From Pseudomonas viridiflava (GTDB taxonomy: Bacteria > Pseudomonadota > Gammaproteobacteria > Pseudomonadales > Pseudomonadaceae): 32,010 bases of DNA. The translations under genes and the position numbers were made by a program. The DNA lies in assembly GCF_900580675.1 (NCBI RefSeq), contig NZ_UTBG01000209.1:1-32010 (forward strand), written 5' to 3'. A model generated the notes under the pieces. That model saw only the letters and a program-made list of their open reading frames with translations. It did no database searches and was not told the DNA's origin. Positions 1 to 8,971 of the stretch are shown here, one piece after another; position 1 is the first letter of the stretch; each line of letters begins with the position of its first letter.

Positions 1-135
1 ACGCCGGTTTGTTAGATGTGTTTGCTCGCACGAACATCATCAATCAAATCGGCGTTCTTGTTTCTGTCTTTCCCGGGATTCCGTGAAGAACCTTTTTTTA
101 ATCTGCCGGATACACAGACTTTGATTTTTGCTGTT

Positions 136-408
136 TTAAATCAGCGCCCATGGCGGGAATTGCCAGAATCCGATCAGAACCAGTGCGATGCTAGCCGCAG
201 CAATCGCGGCTTGGCTTTTGTCGGATTTGAAGATTAGGCCTGCAACGATCAGACACAAGCTGCCCCAGACCAAGCAGTAGGCTAGTGCAAATAAGGGACC
301 TCCATGGAAATGCAAGTACAGAGCTACAGCGCAGGACGCTGCTGCGACGATTAGTAGCGCCCATTTAATGCAGGTTATGGTCGTATTTACTGGTGTTGAT
401 TGGGTCAT
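136..408 (-). CDS. Small hydrophobic membrane protein, unknown function
   Basis: This encodes 90 residues that I do not recognise. After a short polar N-terminus (MTQSTPVNTT) there are three likely membrane segments: about residues 15-32 (WALLIVAAASCAVALYL), 38-59 (LFALAYCLVWGSLCLIVAGLIF) and 68-82 (AAIAAASIALVLIGF). A lysine-containing loop near residues 60-65 (FKSDKSQ) separates the last two. The start is supported by AGGA a few bases upstream of the ATG. It lies downstream of pbpC on the same strand, with 185 bases between them, so it is probably a separate unit. Its hydrophobic pattern is coherent while the opposite-strand frame over it is not. No function is proposed. Confidence 0.6.
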   Translation of the reverse strand: MTQSTPVNTTITCIKWALLIVAAASCAVALYLHFHGGPLFALAYCLVWGSLCLIVAGLIFKSDKSQAAIAAASIALVLIGFWQFPPWALI

Positions 409-593
409 CGCATTCCTAATTTGCTGTGGTTACTGATCGCCTTAATGGCCTAAGGCTATCATCATAAAGTACGTTCGCGTTATTCGCACGATATTCACGC
501 GCTATTGAATGCGCAAAGATTAGCTTTCGTCCAAATGAGTCAGGTATGAGGATTTTTAGCTGAGGCAGGCAAACATCCTGAGGACTAATATCC
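409..593. other. Intergenic stretch downstream of pbpC
   Basis: No convincing gene lies in these 185 bases. A 62-codon minus-strand frame here starts inside the end of pbpC and has no family features. A short inverted repeat, GCCTTA/TAAGGC at 439-456, could form a weak hairpin but has no T-run, so I do not call a terminator. Confidence 0.4.
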
Positions 594-2891
594 CTAAGGC
601 ACAAACTCCACCTTCAACCCCCGACTCGCGCTGCGCCCCTGATCATCACTGACCCGCAACCGATACTCCCCCGACTTGCCCGGCCGCCAGTTCAACGTGG
701 TTTGCGGCGGGCCCTGGCCGATCAGGGTTTGATCAGCAAACCAATACAGCGTCACCGCGTCGCTGGCCGCGTTGGCGTTCAGCGGGATGCTTTCTTGCGG
801 CTGGGACAGGCGCAGCTGGTAGCTCACCTGCGTCAGTGGCGAGCGGATCTGCGGCGCTTCGCTCCTGTCGCTGATGCGATTGGGCTGGCAGTTTTTCATC
901 ACGTTCGGCGGTGTGCGGCGGGGCAGGCCGGCGGCGCGGTACAGGCGTTGTACGTCGCTGGGCCAGAACTCGAAGACTTCTTCGCGGGTGTATTGCGGGT
1001 CGAACGGCGGGCACGCGGCCTTGCCGGTGCGGGTGTCGATCAGCACCGGGCGGTGCAGGTTGGACACGCGAATCGGCGAGACGCCGGGGATGTACCAGGT
1101 CTTGCGGGTTTGCGGGCACCAGCGGTTGGGCAGTTCGCCGGAGGCGGCGCAGACGTCGATGCGCACCAGCCCGACGGGCGGCTTGTCGGGTTTGATCAGC
1201 ACATTGGGCAAGGCCAGCGGCAGTGCGTCAGCGATGCGGAAGAACAGCGGCGCAGCGGTCTTGGCGCCGATAAACACAGGGTTCGGGCGGCCGTCGAAAT
1301 TACCGACCCACACCACCAGCACATAGGGGCCGACCAGGCCCGCGCTCCAGGCATCGTGAAAGCCCCAGGAGGTCCCGGTTTTCCATGCGGTGCGCCAGTG
1401 GCGGCCGGGCAAACCATCCGGGCGTGGGTTGCGGCGCAGCATGTCGCGCACCATAAACGCGGCTTGCGGGGTCAGCAGCTGCGGGCCGGTGGATTGCGGC
1501 TGTTCCTGCAAATAGCGCAGTGGCCGCAAATGCCCGTCACCGGCCAACATCACGTACAGCCGTGCCAACTCCTCGGGCGTCATCTCGCCGCCGCCGAGGG
1601 CCAGGGCCAGGCCGTAATGGCTTTCACCGCGCAGGCCCTTGATGCCGGCCCGTTGCAGCAAGCCATACAAAGAGGGCGACCTGACTTGGCTGGCCAGCCA
1701 CACCGCCGGAATATTGCGACTACGGATCAGCGCGTCCCTTGCTGTCAGCGGCCCGATAAAACTGCCGTCGAAATTTTCCGGCTGGAAGTAGCCGAAGTTA
1801 CTCGGCATGTCCTTGAGAATGCTCATGGGGTGGATCACCCCTTGGTCCAGCGCCAACCCGTACAGAAATGGCTTGAGGGTAGACCCCGGCGAGCGCCGCG
1901 CCAGCACGCCGTTGACCTGGCCGTGAATGCTTGTGGATAAGTAGTCCGCCGAACCCACCAGCGCCTTGACGCTCTGGTCGCGGCTGTCGATCAGGATCGC
2001 GGTGGCGTTTTCCACACCGGTACTGCGCCGCTCGGCGATAAAGCCGCTGATCAGCCGCTCCAACAATTGCTGAAGCGGCAGGTTGAGTGTGCTGTTCAGT
2101 TCATTGCCGCTTTGGGACGCCAGCAGTTGCTCACTCAGGTGCGGTGCCAGAAAAGGGATTTGCTGGCGGTTACGCGCCTCCAGGGGCAAGTCGAGCAAAC
2201 TGTCGTTGCGCGGGTCCTGTGGATAAGTCTCGCGCCAATCAGCCATCAAGCGCAGTCGCGCGTTTTGCAGCGACGGCCCAAAGCGTGCGCGGCGCCCCGG
2301 TTGTTGGGGAATCACCGCCAATGCCAGGGATTCCGACAGCGACAACTGCGCCGCCGACTTGCCGAAGTAAATCCGGCTGGCGGCCTCGGCGCCTTCGATA
2401 TTGCCGCCCATCGGCGCCAGGTTCAGGTAGGCCTCAAGGATATCGTGCTTGCTGTAGCGCGCTTCCAGCCACAGCGCCAGGGCCATCTGCTGCAACTTGC
2501 CGGGCACCTGGCGCGTGTTCAGGTCCCACAGGCGCCGCGCCAGTTGCATGCTCAGGGTCGAGCCGCCCTGGCGTTGGCCACCACTGTAGGTGGCCATGGC
2601 CGCGCGCAACAATGCCGGGGGATTGACCCCCGGGTGCCCGTAGAAATTGCGGTCTTCCTTGAGCAGCAAGGCCTCGACCAAGGAAGGCGACATGCGCTCC
2701 AGCGGCAGCCATAAACGGTATTGGCCGTCATCCGCCAGGGTCATGCGGAGCAACGAGCCGTCATCGGCCAGCACCACCCGTGACGAGGTCACGGCTTGCT
2801 CAAGAGGGGCGTGGGGCCAGAGCCGCACGCCCGCCAGCACCACCATAGCCGCCAGCAGCGGCGTCAGGCGTTTAAGGCTTGGTAATTTCAA
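594..2891 (-). CDS. pbpC: Penicillin-binding protein 1C (bifunctional peptidoglycan glycosyltransferase/transpeptidase)
   Basis: This 765-residue class A-type PBP polymerises lipid II and carries a transpeptidase domain, acting at the periplasmic face of the inner membrane. After an N-terminal anchor (about residues 10-24), the GT51 domain shows the catalytic Glu79 in LLLKEDRNFYGHPG and the RQGGSTLSMQLAR motif at about 107-119. The transpeptidase domain has all three motifs: Ser337-T-L-Lys340, SRN at 391-393 and KTGTS at 504-508. A PBP1C-type C-terminal domain follows (about 600-765). The start appears to be TTG: the reading frame overlaps the last 20 bases of yfhM, and AGG lies about five bases upstream. 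The alternative is the ATG at 2846, which would shorten the cytoplasmic tail. Linkage to an alpha-2-macroglobulin is typical of PBP1C; the pair is thought to link trapping of attacking proteases to cell-wall repair. Confidence 0.95.
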   Translation of the reverse strand: MKLPSLKRLTPLLAAMVVLAGVRLWPHAPLEQAVTSSRVVLADDGSLLRMTLADDGQYRLWLPLERMSPSLVEALLLKEDRNFYGHPGVNPPALLRAAMATYSGGQRQGGSTLSMQLARRLWDLNTRQVPGKLQQMALALWLEARYSKHDILEAYLNLAPMGGNIEGAEAASRIYFGKSAAQLSLSESLALAVIPQQPGRRARFGPSLQNARLRLMADWRETYPQDPRNDSLLDLPLEARNRQQIPFLAPHLSEQLLASQSGNELNSTLNLPLQQLLERLISGFIAERRSTGVENATAILIDSRDQSVKALVGSADYLSTSIHGQVNGVLARRSPGSTLKPFLYGLALDQGVIHPMSILKDMPSNFGYFQPENFDGSFIGPLTARDALIRSRNIPAVWLASQVRSPSLYGLLQRAGIKGLRGESHYGLALALGGGEMTPEELARLYVMLAGDGHLRPLRYLQEQPQSTGPQLLTPQAAFMVRDMLRRNPRPDGLPGRHWRTAWKTGTSWGFHDAWSAGLVGPYVLVVWVGNFDGRPNPVFIGAKTAAPLFFRIADALPLALPNVLIKPDKPPVGLVRIDVCAASGELPNRWCPQTRKTWYIPGVSPIRVSNLHRPVLIDTRTGKAACPPFDPQYTREEVFEFWPSDVQRLYRAAGLPRRTPPNVMKNCQPNRISDRSEAPQIRSPLTQVSYQLRLSQPQESIPLNANAASDAVTLYWFADQTLIGQGPPQTTLNWRPGKSGEYRLRVSDDQGRSASRGLKVEFVP

Positions 2892-5800
2892 GCTGGCCTA
2901 CTTTGCCGCGCCCTTGCAGGGTAGTTTCGTACATGCCTTCGGCGTAGGCCGGTGGTGTATTGAACGTGCCTGCGTTGGTGGCGCGCACGCGGTAGACGAA
3001 GGTGCCTACATCGCGCAGCGCTGTGCCGTACAACACCACCCGATCATCGCGTACATCCACGTAGTCCGGCTGCCAGTTACTCAGTTCGGTTTCACCGATG
3101 GGCGCCTGCCAGGCATCAGCCTCGTCACCGTCGGCGGTTTCCACGTATTCCGAATCGTCGCCTTCACTGTCATCGGCGCTGGCTGCCTCCGGCTCCGGCG
3201 GCAAGTTATACACAGGCTCGACGCCACCTGGCAGCAGGTCGACCACCGCCACTTGCTGCACCTGGTCACGGTCAGTGGCGCGCAGACGCAGGCGCACCAG
3301 GAACTCATCACCCACGGCGACCTTGCTCACCGGCTCGCCGTTGAGGTCGAGGTATTCGTGGATGATTTCCAGGCCATTGTTGATCGGCTTGAGCTTGGCG
3401 CCCTTGTCGAAGCCTGCTTCGCTGAGCATGTAGAACGCAGCCGGGCCGTCGGTTTTTTCCATTACCAGCTTTTGCGTGGCGCCCGGTACAGCAGCGCGCG
3501 GCGGCTGGCCGGCCATTTCCAGCAGTTGCTGTTGCTTGTCACCCAGCCACGCGGTCGCCTTGAGGGTCATGTCGCTTTGCGCACGCTGGCCATAGTTATC
3601 CAGGGCGCGCAGCAACAGGGCCGCCGACAGCGAGTTGTAGCGTTGCTCGTTGAGACGCTTGCCGAGTTTATCCAGCAAGGCGGCCGGTACATCTTCCAGC
3701 AACTCGGGGAAGTGCCGCGCCAGCAGGTGCAGGTGTTCGGCATCGTGCACCAGCGGGTCGTAATACAGGCCGTCGCTCTCCCACTTATCCACAAGCGAGC
3801 GCCACGGGATTTTGCGGAACAGCGCATCGGCTTGGCGATCCTGTTTGAGCAGTTTGTAACTGGCCGCCAGGTAGGCGGCGCCCAGGTCGTTTTGCCAGGT
3901 GTCCTTGAAGTAGCTTTCGTAACGTTCGCGGATATCGCTCAAAGCGCCGCTGACGAGAATCCCCTGACGGCTCAACAAGTAACTGGCGTACGCACGGTTG
4001 CGCAATTCCGACAGGCCTTCGCTCGGGCCGTTGGCCAGGTCTGTCAGATAGGCATTCGAGCGCACCAGCAAGTCTTCCGGCACCAGCAGCCCGCGTTCCT
4101 TGGCTTCGATCAGGAAGTCAGTGGCGTACAGGCTGGCGTACGGGGCCACGTCCGGGTTGGCTGCCCACAAACCGAAGCCACCGGCCTGGTTCTGTCGCTG
4201 GCGCAGCATGCGCACTGCACTGCCGAAGGCCTGCTCGGCCTGCGGCGCAGTGCCGCCCCAGATCAACGCCGGCAGGGCCTTGGACACCAGTTGCTCGGTG
4301 CAGGCGTAGCCGTAGTCATCCAGGTAATGCTTGAGGCCGTTGGCCCACACCAGCGGCGAGGCGGCCACGCCCAGTTGCACATCACGCAATTGGCTGAACA
4401 GTTTGCGGGTCGGCTTGAGCTCTTTGCTGGCGCTGTCGAAGCGACCCAGGCTCAGGGCCACACGGTGTTCGCTCAGTGGGCGGATCGAGGTGGTTTCGGC
4501 GACCTGGATACGTTTGCCATCCGGCAGCACCGCGACAAAGCGCAGGTCCGCCGAACCGAGGGTTTCGCCGACTTTGATCTTGAACTCGGCGGTGCCTTCC
4601 TTGCGCGGTTGCAGGGACAAGGTGTTGCCTTTGTCGCCTTGCACCAACAGACCGTCGCTGGTCTGCAGCTCAAACTTCACATCCGCCGCCGCATCGAGGT
4701 TGCTGAACACCCCGGCGCTGACGTTGAACACATCCCCCGGCGCCACAAAGGCCGGCACGTTCGGCGTGATCACGATCGGCCCGCGCACGTCGGTGTTGGC
4801 CTCGCTGACACCGACGCTGTCGGCATCCACCGCCACCGCGAACAGGTGCAGCTTGCCGTTGAAGCTGTCCGGCACCTGGTAATGCAGCACGCTTTCACCG
4901 GCCGGCAGGTCGACCAGCCCGGACCACCAGGCCACGGGCGGCTGGTGTTTACGCTTGAACGGGTTGAGGTGATTCGCCAGGGCGCCTTCGGTATCGCCAC
5001 CGGGCGCCGGCCCACTGAGCAGGCGGCTGAATTCCGGCAGGATCAGGTCAAGAATCTGACTGGTGCCGACCTCCAGCGCACGCTTCTGGAAGAAGAAACC
5101 CAGCGGGTCCGGCGTCTGGTAGCGCGCCACTTGCAGGATGCCTTCGTCCACCGCGTACACCACCGCGCGGCCTGGGCGGTCGGCGCTGACTTTGATGTCC
5201 AGCATTTGCCCCGGCTCGATCTTCGCCGGGCCCTCGACCTTCAGCGCCATGCGCCGCGCGTCCAGGTTGATGCTGAATGGCACCACGCCGTAGGACAACG
5301 GGCTCATATAGACCTCGGCCGAGCCCATGTCCCGCACAAACTGCACGTTGACGTAGGCATTGCCCTCAAGCCCTGCAGGCACGCGGATATGTTGCACGCT
5401 GTTGGTGCTGTCGGCCTTGAACCACTGCTGGGTGTACACCTTGTCGCGCTCGATGGTGATCAAGCCGGCACCGGTGTACGGCGCGCGGATGCTGATCGCG
5501 ATCTCGTCACCGGTGGCGTAGCTGCGCTTATCCAGGCGCAGTTGCAACTCGGCGTTGCGCTCCAGGGAGCGCGAGGTGTTGCCGCGCCCGGCCACGCTGT
5601 AGTCGAGCTGGTTGAGCAGGTTGCCGTTCGCGTCTTTGAGTTGCAGGGTGAAATCGCCCGGCGTGCCGGTATTCAGCGTCTGCTTGGCGCCTGCCTTGGT
5701 CATCACCAGCGGCGCGGCCGGCTGGCTGATGTTCTTGATACGCGACTCGTACTTGTAGGTGCCGTTGGACTGCTTCACCAGCACCGATACATAACGGTGC

Positions 5801-8679
5801 TCGACCACCTCAGTAGTCAGGCCGTCCACCGCCAGCGGCGTAAGGTCTGGCGCCACGGCCAGCCATTGCACCTGACGCGGGGCGTCCTTGGCGACGTACG
5901 ACAGCGAATCCTGACTTTTCACACCCACAAGGTAAGGCGCGGACGACACCAGCAGCGCGCTTTGTGCCGCCACGTTACGCCCACCTTCGGCCTCGAACAC
6001 CTGGGTCATCACTTGCAGGCGGTAGGTGCTGTTGGCGAAGCGTTGCAGGTTGAGGTCGAGCACGGCCTGGCCGTTGTCATCGACGGTGGTTTCGGCCAGG
6101 TCTTCGGTGTTGGCCTCTTCCAGGGAGTCGTTGAGGCGGAAGCGGTAATCGGGGTAACGGTCGAAGGCCGCGAGCGTTGGGCTCAGGGACATTTTCGCGG
6201 TCACACGGCGGCCTGCCGCCGGGGCGCCGAACAGGTGCATCGCAGTGACCTTGGCCACCACCTGGTCGGGTGGAATCCAGCCCAGTACGGGTGTGTCGTG
6301 CAGGCTCAGGCTGACCTTCATGCGGTCGGGCTCAAAGTCGCGAACCTTAAAGCTCACGCTGCCCAGGTCGGTGCGAGTCTGTTTCTCGCCAATCAACTGC
6401 AAGGTCGCGGTGTAATCCCCGGCTGGGGCGACTTCGCTGCTGGGAAAATCAAAGGTTTCAAAGCCGCTGGCAGACAGTTTCAACGGCTGGCGAATCACCT
6501 CCAGGCCTCGCGGGTCGGTGATTTGCAGCTCCACCGGCAGGCCTTGCAGGGCGCCTTTCCAGTTGCCGCTGCGCACAATCATGCCCAGGTGCGCAGTTTC
6601 GCCCGGTCGGTACAGCCCGCGATCAGTGAACAGGTACGCGCTGAGGCGATCAATCGCACCGTCCTCTTCCAAACCGCCTACATCGAAGCGCGACAAATCC
6701 AGCTGCTGCGATTGACGGGCAATCGGCAGGAACGACTGGTCGTTGCCGCGCGTGACGACATACATCAGCGGCGTTTTCTCACGACGCAGTTCATCCAGCT
6801 TGGCGAAATGCGCGTGGCCTTCGGCGTCGGTGTGGCCACTGCTGACTGGCAGGCCATTGCGACCAATGATGTCGACCTGGGCGTCGGACACCGGCGAACC
6901 GTTGCCGATGGACTGCACGTACACGTCATGGCTGCCATCGCTGGAGCGCTTGGCGATGATGCCGAGGTCGGTGACCACGATAAAACGCAGGTCGCTGGTG
7001 GAGGTGCGGTCGTACTCGAACGTACGCTGGGCCGGTTCATCCTGCGGGCTGAGCTTGAGCACGAAGATGCCGCGACGACCGCCGTTGGCGGTGAGGTAGT
7101 GGCTGAGGTCCACATTGTCGTAGACGGTTTTCGCTGGGTCGTTGGATGACAGCGGAATATCCAGCGACTGACGCTCGACCATCCGATCAAAGTATTCATT
7201 GCCGAAATTCGGGCGGGCAAAGCTGCCGCTGCTCTGGTCCACCAGGTGTTGCAATTGGTTGGGCAGCAGGCGGGCGATTTCCACATGCGCGCCGGGCACG
7301 CCACGGGCCATGAAGCCCAGGCGTTTTTCGCCATTGAGGCTGAGCAAGGCGCCGTCGGACAGGAACTGCAAGGTGCGCGGATAGGCTGGCATGCTGACCA
7401 GCGAGGCGGTCGGGTTTTTCGCCAGGTAACCGCCGATGGCTTCCAGGTTGGCGGGCACGCGCACATAGAGCGCGCGGCCGGCAGGCGCCTTGAATTTAAA
7501 CCCGTGCAGGGTATTCAGCGGCTCGACGCTGGGCACGTGGGTCAGGTTGACCTTGGTGCTGCGGGCGAGCAGGGCGTCGTCGATGTCGTTGCTGTTGTAA
7601 GGGCGCGTGTCGTCCTGGGATTTTTCCGGCAGCAGCCAGGCCTGGACCTTACTGGCGATAGTGTCATCGGCTACGGCGCTGGAGCTGCTGAACATCAGCA
7701 CCGGCTCGGGCTCACCGCGCTCATTGTCCACAAAGCTGACTTCGGCAGCGGTAAACGTCAGGCGATAGCGGCCGGGCACGGTGACTTGTGCCAGCAGTGG
7801 CGCGTTGCTGGCGTTGCCGCCGTCACGCGCCTTGATGCCTTCATCGAGCTTGGCGCTGACCGGCGTGCTTTCCAGCGGCGTGGCCAGGGCGGCGGAGCGT
7901 ATGTAGGCGTTGAGCTTGGTGTCGTCGAAGCTGATTTCCGGGCGGTTGGGCAACTGCGCGTCGCGGTAGGCCAGGCCTTTGCCGAGGGTGATCGACACGC
8001 GCTTGCGCAGGTTGTCTTCATCCACCGGGTGGGAAAAATGGAAAGTCGCCACCAGCTGTTTCAGCGTCGGGTTGGACGGGTCCTGATACAACTCGTTTTG
8101 CGCCAGGCTGGCGCGGAATGCCTGAGTCGAAAACTGGGTGCTGTACTGGTCCAGCAACACGCCGTCGGCCAGGAAGTTTTTCCTGGCCAGGTCGAGGGTG
8201 TAGTGGGCGTCCACGGGCCAGTCTTTTTCCGGCACGAACAGCAACGTGCGGTCATCGGACCAACGCCAGGCCCCGGCCATTGCCGGGTTGAGGGTAATCC
8301 CCTCGCTGATCGGCTTGCCAATGGCGGCCAACGGCGCCACGGACTCGGCGAAACGCACCTGCAAGTTATCCACAACCGGCGGCTTTTGCGTGTAATCGGT
8401 CAAGTTCGGTTTGTGCAGCGAATAACTCACGGTGTGCGGCTGCGGCAGGTTGGAATACCAGTGCCAGCCATAAAAGCCTGCGGCGGCCAGCAGCACCAGG
8501 CCCACGACACCGGCACCGGTCTGGCGCGGGTACGCGCGGGCCTTACCGCCAAGTCTGGCCACACCGCGCCCGGTGGCACGCAGCCAGGAAGGCGGTTGCC
8601 ATTGGCCGAAAACGGCCCCCACCACAGTCATAAACGCGCCGAGAATCCGGCGGCTGATCGCTTTGAACGAGTCGAACAT
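2872..8679 (-). CDS. yfhM: Bacterial alpha-2-macroglobulin with thioester motif, membrane-anchored
   Basis: A very large protease-trapping protein of about 1,935 residues, compared with roughly 1,650 for E. coli YfhM from memory. Bacterial macroglobulins in this group are believed to trap proteases that breach the outer membrane. The thioester motif CTEQ (Cys about 1460, coordinates 4291-4302) is intact in YGYACTEQLVSKALPALIW, followed by an alpha-helical thioester domain and a C-terminal MG10-like domain (YVDVRDDRVVLYG). Macroglobulin beta domains and the ...TDRGLYRPGETAHL... segment lie in the middle. There is no lipobox; a single transmembrane helix at about residues 54-74 (GVVGLVLLAAAGFYGWHWY) anchors it to the inner membrane. 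An acidic Asp/Glu/Ser-rich stretch occupies about 1826-1856. I prefer the ATG at 8679 because AGGG lies nine bases upstream; an ATG at 8688 is also in frame. pbpC overlaps its 3' end. Confidence 0.93.
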   Translation of the reverse strand: MFDSFKAISRRILGAFMTVVGAVFGQWQPPSWLRATGRGVARLGGKARAYPRQTGAGVVGLVLLAAAGFYGWHWYSNLPQPHTVSYSLHKPNLTDYTQKPPVVDNLQVRFAESVAPLAAIGKPISEGITLNPAMAGAWRWSDDRTLLFVPEKDWPVDAHYTLDLARKNFLADGVLLDQYSTQFSTQAFRASLAQNELYQDPSNPTLKQLVATFHFSHPVDEDNLRKRVSITLGKGLAYRDAQLPNRPEISFDDTKLNAYIRSAALATPLESTPVSAKLDEGIKARDGGNASNAPLLAQVTVPGRYRLTFTAAEVSFVDNERGEPEPVLMFSSSSAVADDTIASKVQAWLLPEKSQDDTRPYNSNDIDDALLARSTKVNLTHVPSVEPLNTLHGFKFKAPAGRALYVRVPANLEAIGGYLAKNPTASLVSMPAYPRTLQFLSDGALLSLNGEKRLGFMARGVPGAHVEIARLLPNQLQHLVDQSSGSFARPNFGNEYFDRMVERQSLDIPLSSNDPAKTVYDNVDLSHYLTANGGRRGIFVLKLSPQDEPAQRTFEYDRTSTSDLRFIVVTDLGIIAKRSSDGSHDVYVQSIGNGSPVSDAQVDIIGRNGLPVSSGHTDAEGHAHFAKLDELRREKTPLMYVVTRGNDQSFLPIARQSQQLDLSRFDVGGLEEDGAIDRLSAYLFTDRGLYRPGETAHLGMIVRSGNWKGALQGLPVELQITDPRGLEVIRQPLKLSASGFETFDFPSSEVAPAGDYTATLQLIGEKQTRTDLGSVSFKVRDFEPDRMKVSLSLHDTPVLGWIPPDQVVAKVTAMHLFGAPAAGRRVTAKMSLSPTLAAFDRYPDYRFRLNDSLEEANTEDLAETTVDDNGQAVLDLNLQRFANSTYRLQVMTQVFEAEGGRNVAAQSALLVSSAPYLVGVKSQDSLSYVAKDAPRQVQWLAVAPDLTPLAVDGLTTEVVEHRYVSVLVKQSNGTYKYESRIKNISQPAAPLVMTKAGAKQTLNTGTPGDFTLQLKDANGNLLNQLDYSVAGRGNTSRSLERNAELQLRLDKRSYATGDEIAISIRAPYTGAGLITIERDKVYTQQWFKADSTNSVQHIRVPAGLEGNAYVNVQFVRDMGSAEVYMSPLSYGVVPFSINLDARRMALKVEGPAKIEPGQMLDIKVSADRPGRAVVYAVDEGILQVARYQTPDPLGFFFQKRALEVGTSQILDLILPEFSRLLSGPAPGGDTEGALANHLNPFKRKHQPPVAWWSGLVDLPAGESVLHYQVPDSFNGKLHLFAVAVDADSVGVSEANTDVRGPIVITPNVPAFVAPGDVFNVSAGVFSNLDAAADVKFELQTSDGLLVQGDKGNTLSLQPRKEGTAEFKIKVGETLGSADLRFVAVLPDGKRIQVAETTSIRPLSEHRVALSLGRFDSASKELKPTRKLFSQLRDVQLGVAASPLVWANGLKHYLDDYGYACTEQLVSKALPALIWGGTAPQAEQAFGSAVRMLRQRQNQAGGFGLWAANPDVAPYASLYATDFLIEAKERGLLVPEDLLVRSNAYLTDLANGPSEGLSELRNRAYASYLLSRQGILVSGALSDIRERYESYFKDTWQNDLGAAYLAASYKLLKQDRQADALFRKIPWRSLVDKWESDGLYYDPLVHDAEHLHLLARHFPELLEDVPAALLDKLGKRLNEQRYNSLSAALLLRALDNYGQRAQSDMTLKATAWLGDKQQQLLEMAGQPPRAAVPGATQKLVMEKTDGPAAFYMLSEAGFDKGAKLKPINNGLEIIHEYLDLNGEPVSKVAVGDEFLVRLRLRATDRDQVQQVAVVDLLPGGVEPVYNLPPEPEAASADDSEGDDSEYVETADGDEADAWQAPIGETELSNWQPDYVDVRDDRVVLYGTALRDVGTFVYRVRATNAGTFNTPPAYAEGMYETTLQGRGKVGQLEITKP

Positions 8680-8971
8680 GGTGAGCATCCCTGGCTAAGT
8701 GCGGCGTATCTTACAGCGTCTTTGATACAAAAGATGACGTGGTTACGCCGTACTGCGGGGATGTTCACGGTCCAGCGAAAGAAAGAGGCGCGGAACGCAG
8801 GAGCTATGGTTTCAGACTTTGCCGCACCCTCGAAATCGCCTTCAATCAGTGTGGGAGCTGGCTTGCCTGCGATGGCGGAGTATCAGCCAGCATGAATGTT
8901 TGCTGTGCCGACGCCATCGCAGGCAAGCCAGCTCCCACAGTTGATCCGCGATCGGCTTGAGGCTGTATTTC
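8680..8971. other. Intergenic region upstream of yfhM holding a REPIN
   Basis: These 292 bases separate the yfhM start from the 3' end of the lipid cluster. The only clear structure is the REP doublet at 8850-8939. I see no gene and no confident promoter for yfhM. Confidence 0.6.
8850..8939. repeat. REPIN (REP doublet), type 1
   Basis: A perfect 28-base inverted repeat: the left arm at 8850-8877 begins TGTGGGAGCTGGCTTGCC and the right arm at 8912-8939 is its exact reverse complement, with a 34-base loop. The core GTGGGAGCTGGCTTGCCTGC is the Pseudomonas fluorescens REP type mobilised in trans by RAYT transposases. It lies downstream of the last lipid-cluster gene and could act as a transcript-end hairpin. 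Confidence 0.92.

Noticed and set aside
16..237. 73-codon plus-strand frame at the left edge
   Set aside because: It overlaps the better-supported membrane protein on the other strand and has no coherent protein features.
439..456. GCCTTA/TAAGGC hairpin as a pbpC terminator
   Set aside because: The stem is only six pairs and no T-run follows on the minus strand.
416..604. 62-codon minus-strand frame after pbpC
   Set aside because: It starts inside the end of pbpC, lacks a ribosome site, and shows no recognisable features.
702..1940. Long plus-strand frame inside pbpC
   Set aside because: Antisense shadow of a PBP with all catalytic motifs. Similar long frames opposite hmtA (19093-20712) and pyrC (24690-26480) are rejected too.
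2647..7149. A 1,500-codon open frame on the plus strand opposite yfhM
   Set aside because: It is antisense to a gene with clear macroglobulin domains and an intact thioester. Its translation is rich in Gln, His, Arg and Val with no domain, as expected of an antisense frame of a GC-rich gene. The frame at 7246-8895 is rejected for the same reason.
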